Part shown: one piece after another, positions 14,388-18,330 of the stretch
How positions within the stretch are numbered: position 1 is the first letter of the stretch
How the letters are laid out: every line of letters starts with the position of its first letter
Assembly (NCBI GenBank): GCA_900551365.1
Contig: URVZ01000031.1
Span: forward strand, 1 to 18,330
DNA from: an uncultured Collinsella sp.
Lineage (GTDB): Bacteria > Actinomycetota > Coriobacteriia > Coriobacteriales > Coriobacteriaceae
Length of the DNA stretch: 18,330 bases
Reading direction: 5' to 3'
Translations under genes and position numbers: made by a program
Notes under the pieces: generated by a model
Database searches by the model: none
Told to the model about the DNA's origin: nothing
Seen by the model: the letters and a program-made list of their open reading frames with translations, nothing else

Positions 14388-14415
14388 GGGCTTCGCCTGC
14401 GTGCGAGGCCCTTTT
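14388..14415 (+). terminator. Terminator of the AarF operon
   Basis: GGGCTTCGC (14388-14396) pairs with GCGAGGCCC (14403-14411), 9 pairs including one T-G, with a 6-base loop and TTTT directly after. It lies 52 bases past the AarF stop and before the riboswitch promoter. Confidence 0.8.
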
Positions 14416-14456
14416 GCGTGATAGCATATTGACGGTTTTAATCGATGGCCTAGATG
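14414..14456 (+). promoter_or_regulatory. Promoter region of the B12-controlled gene (two overlapping candidates)
   Basis: TTGACG (14429-14434) with TAGATG (14451-14456) at 16 bases would start RNA near 14463, just at the riboswitch. TTGCGT (14414-14419) with TTTAAT (14437-14442) at 17 bases is the alternative. The first has the better -35, the second the better -10. Confidence 0.45.
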
Positions 14457-14459
14457 GTG

Positions 14460-14635
14460 GTGCGGAGACGCACGAATGCGCGGTTTTCCTGCGCGTTTGG
14501 GAGAATCGGGGTGCAAGTCCCCGGCTGTACCAGTAACCGTAATTCCTCTTGGCTCGGGATGTTCGCGTCGCAGATCGGACGGCGCGCCTGAGCCGTTAAG
14601 GTTAAGTCGGATCGCCTCCCATCTTGCATGCGGCT
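14460..14635 (+). ncRNA. Cobalamin (B12) riboswitch
   Basis: The leader carries the cobalamin aptamer core: GGGAGAATCGGGGTGCAAGT (14500-14519), then CCCCGGCTGTACCAGTAACC (14519-14538) and GTAAT. This aligns with the class pattern GGGAA...GGTGcAA-TCC...GCTGt-CC-GcaACtGTA. A later arm GGCTCGGG...CCTGAGCC (about 14551-14595) forms the distal stem. The B12 box is seen as AAGTCGGATCGCCTCCC (14604-14620). A GCGGC-GTAT-GCCGC hairpin (about 14635-14648) follows. The box's CCTCC can pair with GGAGG of the ribosome site at 14676-14680, so control of translation is plausible. No intrinsic terminator precedes the gene. Adenosyl- or methylcobalamin should switch the downstream surface protein off. Confidence 0.88.
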
Positions 14636-14686
14636 GCGGCGTATGCCGCCGGTGTGCATAGGGCTCTGGAGGGAAGGAGGACCCCG

Positions 14687-17600
14687 ATGGGGGAACTCGA
14701 GCGCAACATGCGCGATGACGTGGGGCAGCTTCAAGGCAACGCTCCAAGTGCAGACAATGGGGGACAAATGGATATGTTTGAGGACGAGCGCGAGCGCGCC
14801 TCGCTGCATCGCCGTGGCGCGATTGCACGCGGCGTAGCCAAGCGCGGCCTGGTGGCATTCCTGGCCTTCGCGATGGCCTTTGGCACCACACCTGCCCAGC
14901 TGTGGGCCGACGGTGCTGAGGGCATTGCCGAGGCTGCGGCCCAGGCCGCGGCGCAGGACGAAAACGCGGGGACTGCGGATGGAGCCTCTGAGACCGGCTC
15001 CAACGCGAGCGGTGCGACTGCCAACAATGACACGGCATCCGATAGCGCTGCGACGAATGCCGCAGATGGCAACGGCGTAGCAGCGGAGAGTTCTGCCGCG
15101 GCCGAAGCCCCTGCTGTTTCTTCGGATTCATCCGAGCAGAACAGCAAAAGCGCTACTAGCACTTCCGATGAGGCTAAGTCTCAGACTGCCGAAGCCGCAA
15201 GCCAAGAGGTCTCTGCCACGTGCTCCGTCATCGGCACCGACGCGGGGGGCGCCCAGCAGACCTGGGCCGCCGCGCAGCAGATCGCGCTGAAGGAGGGCTC
15301 GACCGCGGCCGACCTCTCCGAGCAGCTCTTCAAGCAGGCCGGCCTCAAGGCCGACTATGACCCGAACGGCTCCTGGGGCTGGGCGCTCAACTCGATCACG
15401 TCGCCCTTCGACTCCGGCCGCACGCTCGCCTACGACCCGGCGACCGGCGCGTACTGGCAGCTGTTCGTCAACGGCAGCGCCTCCGCGGTCGGCGCGGGCG
15501 GCTACACGCTCAAGGACGGCGACTCCGTCATCTGGTGCTACTCGAAGTACGGCGACCCCGCGCCCGTCGATCAGCTTTCTGTAAGCTGCACCGTTATCGG
15601 CCAGGATGCTTCGGGCGCTCAGCAGACGTGGGCACAGCCTACGATTGCTCTGGTGGACGAGGGCGCAACCGCTGCGGATCTTTCCGAGCAGATCTTTAAA
15701 AAGGCCGGCATCGCCGCCGATACGGGGAAGGGTGCGTACGGCTGGTATCTCAACTCGCTGACCTCGCCGTTCGAAAAGAACGTAACGCTTTCGAGCGAGA
15801 AGGTTAGCGAAAATACTTGGAAATACTGGCAATTCTTTGTCAATGGTAAGCCGGCTGATGTTGGCGCGGGTGCCTACACGCTCAAGGCCGGCGACAAGGT
15901 TGCCTGGGTTTATGGCTTTGATGGGACCATGCCCGGCCAGGTTTCCGTTTCGATGGAGATCATTGGCAAGAAGGACGAGAAGGCGCAACGTTGGACCGAT
16001 CCTTCGACTCAGGTGTTTGTCGAGGGCACGACGATTAAGGACGCTTCTGCCGCCTACTTTGACGCCATTGGTGTCGAGTCCAAGATGTATGACCAATTTG
16101 GCTATTGGGGTGTCCATAGCCTTGTTTCCCCGCTTGATGGCACCGAGCTGTCCGGCGCTTGGTCTTTCTTTGTTAATGGTGTTCCCGGACCTCAGCTCGA
16201 TAGCGACTACGTGCTCAAGTCGGGTGACAAAATCGTCTGGGCTTACGCTCCTGGCGACACCGTTCCTAATCCCGATGAGGTTGTAGTCGATCCGAGTGCT
16301 TCGCGCCCGACCGATTGGAAAGCCGACTGGAGTGGCAATTCCAATGCGGCGGTCGAGAACGTTTCCACGCCTACGGGCGCCTTGGCAAGCTCGTGGACGT
16401 TCGATTGGAAGGCGTACTCGGGTGCAACGTATCCCAACGCGAGCGAGCCTATCGTCGTGAACGGTAATGTGTATCTCGCCGTCAACAAGCGATTGCTGAA
16501 GATCGATGCCGTGTCGGGCAAGGTTCTTGCCGAGTCGAACCTTAAAACTTCGACTGGTTACACTACGCGTCCGGTCTATGCGAACGGCTTGGTCATCGTT
16601 CCGCTCGATGGCGGTGCGGTCCAAGCGCTGACAGCCGATACGCTTACGACGGTTTGGATTACCGACTCCGTGAGCAAAACTGCTCAGTCAAATTCTCAGC
16701 TGACGGTTGATGGTAACTATCTCTATGTTGGCACCGTTGATGTCGATTACGGAACGAACACTTACAACAACGGCCATCTGACGCGCATCAATATCCTGAC
16801 CGGCGCTGTTTCTTGGCAGCACGTCAACGCCGACGAGGGTTATTACTGGACGGGCGCCACGGTGGGCGACGGTTTTGTTCTGGTTCCCACGAGCGCTGGT
16901 ACTGTGGAGATGCTCAGCAAGTCGACGGGCGATGTGCTCGGAAGCGTTTCGCTCGGGGCCCTTGTCAACTCCACCTGCGTGCTGTCCAAAGATGGCAAAC
17001 ATGCCTATGTAATTTCGCGTGACGGCAAGCTTCACGTGCTGGCGCTGTCTGGCGCAAAGGCAAAGGCCTCTTCGCACATTTCCGAAGAGCGCGTTGTCGA
17101 TCTGGGGCTTACGGGATGTGCCTGCATGCCCACGCTGTATGGCAACAAGCTGATTGTCGGTGGCGAGATTTCTGGCGGATCGGCGCTGGCGATTGTCGAT
17201 CTTGCCAACGACTTTGCTACGACGTTGGTTTCCTCTGCCGACGGCGTCTCGCTTCCTGCTGGCGGTATTAAGGGTGCTCCGCTCGTGAGTGCCCAGGCAG
17301 ATGGCACGTACATTTATTTCACCGTCAACTACGGTGCGACCTCCGATTATGTTAACTACACCTCGGGTGGCGGTGTGTATCGCTACAAGATGAGCGATGC
17401 GCAGGCTTCGAGCGTGTATAACGCAACGGGGCACAACAACTACTGCGACTCGCCAATTGCATGCGATGCCAAGGGCAACCTTTACTACATCAACGATTCC
17501 GGCACGCTGTTCAAGCTGAACGGTGGCATTAAGGTCTCGTTTGAGACTGGTGAGGGCTCCAAGGTCGATTTCCAGACTACGGCCGATGGCAAGCTGACCA

Positions 17601-18214
17601 AGCCTGCCGATCCGACTCGTGAGGGTTATACCTTCGGCGGTTGGTATACCGATGAGGCGTGCACGCAGGCGTATGTCTTTAGTACGCCGGTGGCGGCCGA
17701 CCTGACGCTGTATGCCAAGTGGACCAAGAATGCCAGCAACCCTGGCGGCAATGGCGGTTCTGGCTCCAATGGCGGCAATGGCGGCGCTGGCAACGGTTCC
17801 GGTGCTGGTGCTGGCGCTGGCACGGGCACGGGTTCCGGCTCCGGCACGAAGGGCCAGCAGGCTGGCGGCACTGTCGCTCCGGGTCATAAGCCGATGACCA
17901 AGACGACGGTGTCGACCAAGACCGAGACCAAGGACAACAAGCCCAACAAGAAGGACTCCGATAAGTCCGATAAGAAGGACGAGAAGAAGTCTGACAAGAA
18001 GTCTGACAAGAAGTCTGACAAGAAGGACAGCAAGTCCGACAAGAAGTTCGATTCCAAGTCCGATACGGGTGCTGCTTCTACGACCACTGCTAAGAAGCCC
18101 TCTAGTGCTTCCGAGCAGGAGACTGGCGCCAACCCGCTCGCCATTGTTGGCGTTGCCGCCGGCGTCATCGGTCTCGCCATCGTCGGCGTGTTCGTGTTCA
18201 CCAAACGTCGGTAG
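14687..18214 (+). CDS. B12-regulated surface protein: 3x DUF4430, beta-propeller, InlB-type repeat, membrane anchor
   Basis: ATG 14687 follows AAGGAGGA at a 6-7 base spacing; the protein has 1175 residues. A polar 45-residue leader precedes a hydrophobic export segment (54-70, likely cleavage near Ala74). After an Ala/Ser/Thr linker come three DUF4430-type domains (about 175-295, 298-418, 419-527). Each has a 'VIG.DA.GAQQTW' start or variant, a Trp-rich middle (GWALNSITSPF) and a '(F)FVNG...YTLK.GD...W' end. Residues 545-947 form a PQQ/WD40-like propeller (VNGNVYLAVNKRLLKIDAVS, then KSTGDVLGSVSLG). An InlB-type repeat follows (950-1015; YTFGGWYTDEACTQAY, TLYAKWTKN), then Gly/Ser and Lys/Asp/Ser regions, and a helix with KRR at the end. 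DUF4430 is related to the C-terminal domain of transcobalamin. With the riboswitch, this implies corrinoid capture at the cell surface. Confidence 0.88.
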   Translation: MGELERNMRDDVGQLQGNAPSADNGGQMDMFEDERERASLHRRGAIARGVAKRGLVAFLAFAMAFGTTPAQLWADGAEGIAEAAAQAAAQDENAGTADGASETGSNASGATANNDTASDSAATNAADGNGVAAESSAAAEAPAVSSDSSEQNSKSATSTSDEAKSQTAEAASQEVSATCSVIGTDAGGAQQTWAAAQQIALKEGSTAADLSEQLFKQAGLKADYDPNGSWGWALNSITSPFDSGRTLAYDPATGAYWQLFVNGSASAVGAGGYTLKDGDSVIWCYSKYGDPAPVDQLSVSCTVIGQDASGAQQTWAQPTIALVDEGATAADLSEQIFKKAGIAADTGKGAYGWYLNSLTSPFEKNVTLSSEKVSENTWKYWQFFVNGKPADVGAGAYTLKAGDKVAWVYGFDGTMPGQVSVSMEIIGKKDEKAQRWTDPSTQVFVEGTTIKDASAAYFDAIGVESKMYDQFGYWGVHSLVSPLDGTELSGAWSFFVNGVPGPQLDSDYVLKSGDKIVWAYAPGDTVPNPDEVVVDPSASRPTDWKADWSGNSNAAVENVSTPTGALASSWTFDWKAYSGATYPNASEPIVVNGNVYLAVNKRLLKIDAVSGKVLAESNLKTSTGYTTRPVYANGLVIVPLDGGAVQALTADTLTTVWITDSVSKTAQSNSQLTVDGNYLYVGTVDVDYGTNTYNNGHLTRINILTGAVSWQHVNADEGYYWTGATVGDGFVLVPTSAGTVEMLSKSTGDVLGSVSLGALVNSTCVLSKDGKHAYVISRDGKLHVLALSGAKAKASSHISEERVVDLGLTGCACMPTLYGNKLIVGGEISGGSALAIVDLANDFATTLVSSADGVSLPAGGIKGAPLVSAQADGTYIYFTVNYGATSDYVNYTSGGGVYRYKMSDAQASSVYNATGHNNYCDSPIACDAKGNLYYINDSGTLFKLNGGIKVSFETGEGSKVDFQTTADGKLTKPADPTREGYTFGGWYTDEACTQAYVFSTPVAADLTLYAKWTKNASNPGGNGGSGSNGGNGGAGNGSGAGAGAGTGTGSGSGTKGQQAGGTVAPGHKPMTKTTVSTKTETKDNKPNKKDSDKSDKKDEKKSDKKSDKKSDKKDSKSDKKFDSKSDTGAASTTTAKKPSSASEQETGANPLAIVGVAAGVIGLAIVGVFVFTKRR
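15206..15570 (+). other. Codon-use island: first DUF4430 domain
   Basis: From about 15211 to 15568 almost every codon ends in G or C (ACC, GCC, CTC, TCC, GAC), while the sequence on both sides and the second and third DUF4430 repeats mix T-ended codons freely. The switch at the right edge (GTCGAT then CAGCTTTCTGTAAGC) is abrupt. It coincides with the domain border, as expected of an exchanged cassette. Confidence 0.6.
17984..18019 (+). repeat. Three tandem 12-bp repeats encoding KKSD
   Basis: AAGAAGTCTGAC is present three times without change, inside a longer Lys/Asp/Ser tract (about 17940-18065). The unit is in frame, so gain or loss would change only the length of the wall-spanning stalk of the surface protein. 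Confidence 0.8.
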
Positions 18215-18223
18215 GTGAGGGCT

Positions 18224-18330
18224 GTGTCCAATAAATCCAAGGACGCTGACCCCAAGCAACCAAATTCCTCGTTCATTCAGTTCGACGATGCAAAGCAACA
18301 GGGCGCCGCTTCGGCGGCGTCCGCCCCTCG
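18224..18330 (+). CDS. Start of the next gene in the B12 operon (truncated by window edge)
   Basis: GTG 18224 opens 35 codons to the window end without a stop. GAGG at 18217-18220 lies 3 to 4 bases upstream, and the previous stop codon is 9 bases away, so it is co-transcribed with the surface protein. The visible N-terminus (VSNKSKDADPKQPNSSFIQF, then DDAKQQGAASAASAP) is polar and looks disordered, with no membrane segment yet. Function cannot be told. A transporter subunit with a cytoplasmic leader, or another surface component of corrinoid uptake, would fit the operon. That is a guess. Confidence 0.6.
   Translation, partial: MSNKSKDADPKQPNSSFIQFDDAKQQGAASAASAP

Noticed and set aside
14349..15131. 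260-codon minus-strand open frame over the riboswitch
   Set aside because: Composition is Arg/Pro/His-rich shadow, and the region is explained by a terminator, promoter, riboswitch and the start of the surface protein.
15128..16624. 498-codon minus-strand open frame over the DUF4430 repeats
   Set aside because: Arg/Gly/Val-rich shadow frame with no domain or supported start.
16688..18298. 536-codon minus-strand open frame antisense to the B12 surface protein
   Set aside because: The translation mirrors the coding strand's repeats (Leu/Val tract opposite the Lys/Asp/Ser region) and has no recognisable domain, whereas the + strand frame has ordered domains.

Overview
The window looks like chromosome from a high-GC anaerobic gut actinobacterium of the Coriobacteriia, most likely Collinsella or a close relative. 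This rests on the G/C-ended codon use, the AGGAGG-type ribosome binding sites, the sortase/Tat/lipoprotein surface proteins with Gly/Ser and Lys/Asp/Ser linkers, and the gene families present. No marker gene confirms the genus, so the placement is an inference.

Layout. 1-3964 is an accessory-looking stretch. It holds the tail of an unknown gene, a gene whose SHOCT domain is cut off by a frameshift (393-861), a gene-end remnant and a 30-codon membrane-peptide ORF that share a two-way terminator (973-1231), a minus-strand group (small unknown protein, ADP-ribosylglycohydrolase, PDDEXK/DUF1016 nuclease), and a small PH-like protein. 4059-8303 is a minus-strand surface-protein region. It holds a Tat-exported PI-PLC-like enzyme split by an in-frame amber codon from its beta-repeat and LANTG wall-anchor half, and two tandem paralogous lipoproteins, each with its own terminator and a shared 19-bp near-palindromic upstream element.

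8675-10170 is a folate one-carbon pair: a cyclodeaminase/cyclohydrolase-family protein and a FolD-type dehydrogenase. The FolD lacks the residues normally needed for cyclohydrolase activity, so the two genes probably divide the bifunctional FolD job. An AT-rich element with about 31-bp terminal inverted repeats (10204-10441) sits between folD and a C69 dipeptidase gene (10525-12048). A phasin-like small protein and an AarF/UbiB-type kinase follow as a two-gene operon (12148-14336).

The most striking unit is at the right end. A cobalamin riboswitch (about 14460-14635) precedes a 1175-residue surface protein (14687-18214). That protein has three DUF4430 (transcobalamin-C-like) domains, a PQQ/WD40-like beta-propeller, an InlB-type repeat, a Gly/Ser and Lys/Asp/Ser wall-spanning region and a C-terminal membrane anchor. 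A further gene follows 9 bases later and runs off the window. The architecture and B12 control suggest a Gram-positive cell-surface corrinoid-capture system that combines two folds used separately by intrinsic factor/transcobalamin and by Bacteroides BtuG. The first DUF4430 domain has sharply different codon use, which points to recent domain exchange.
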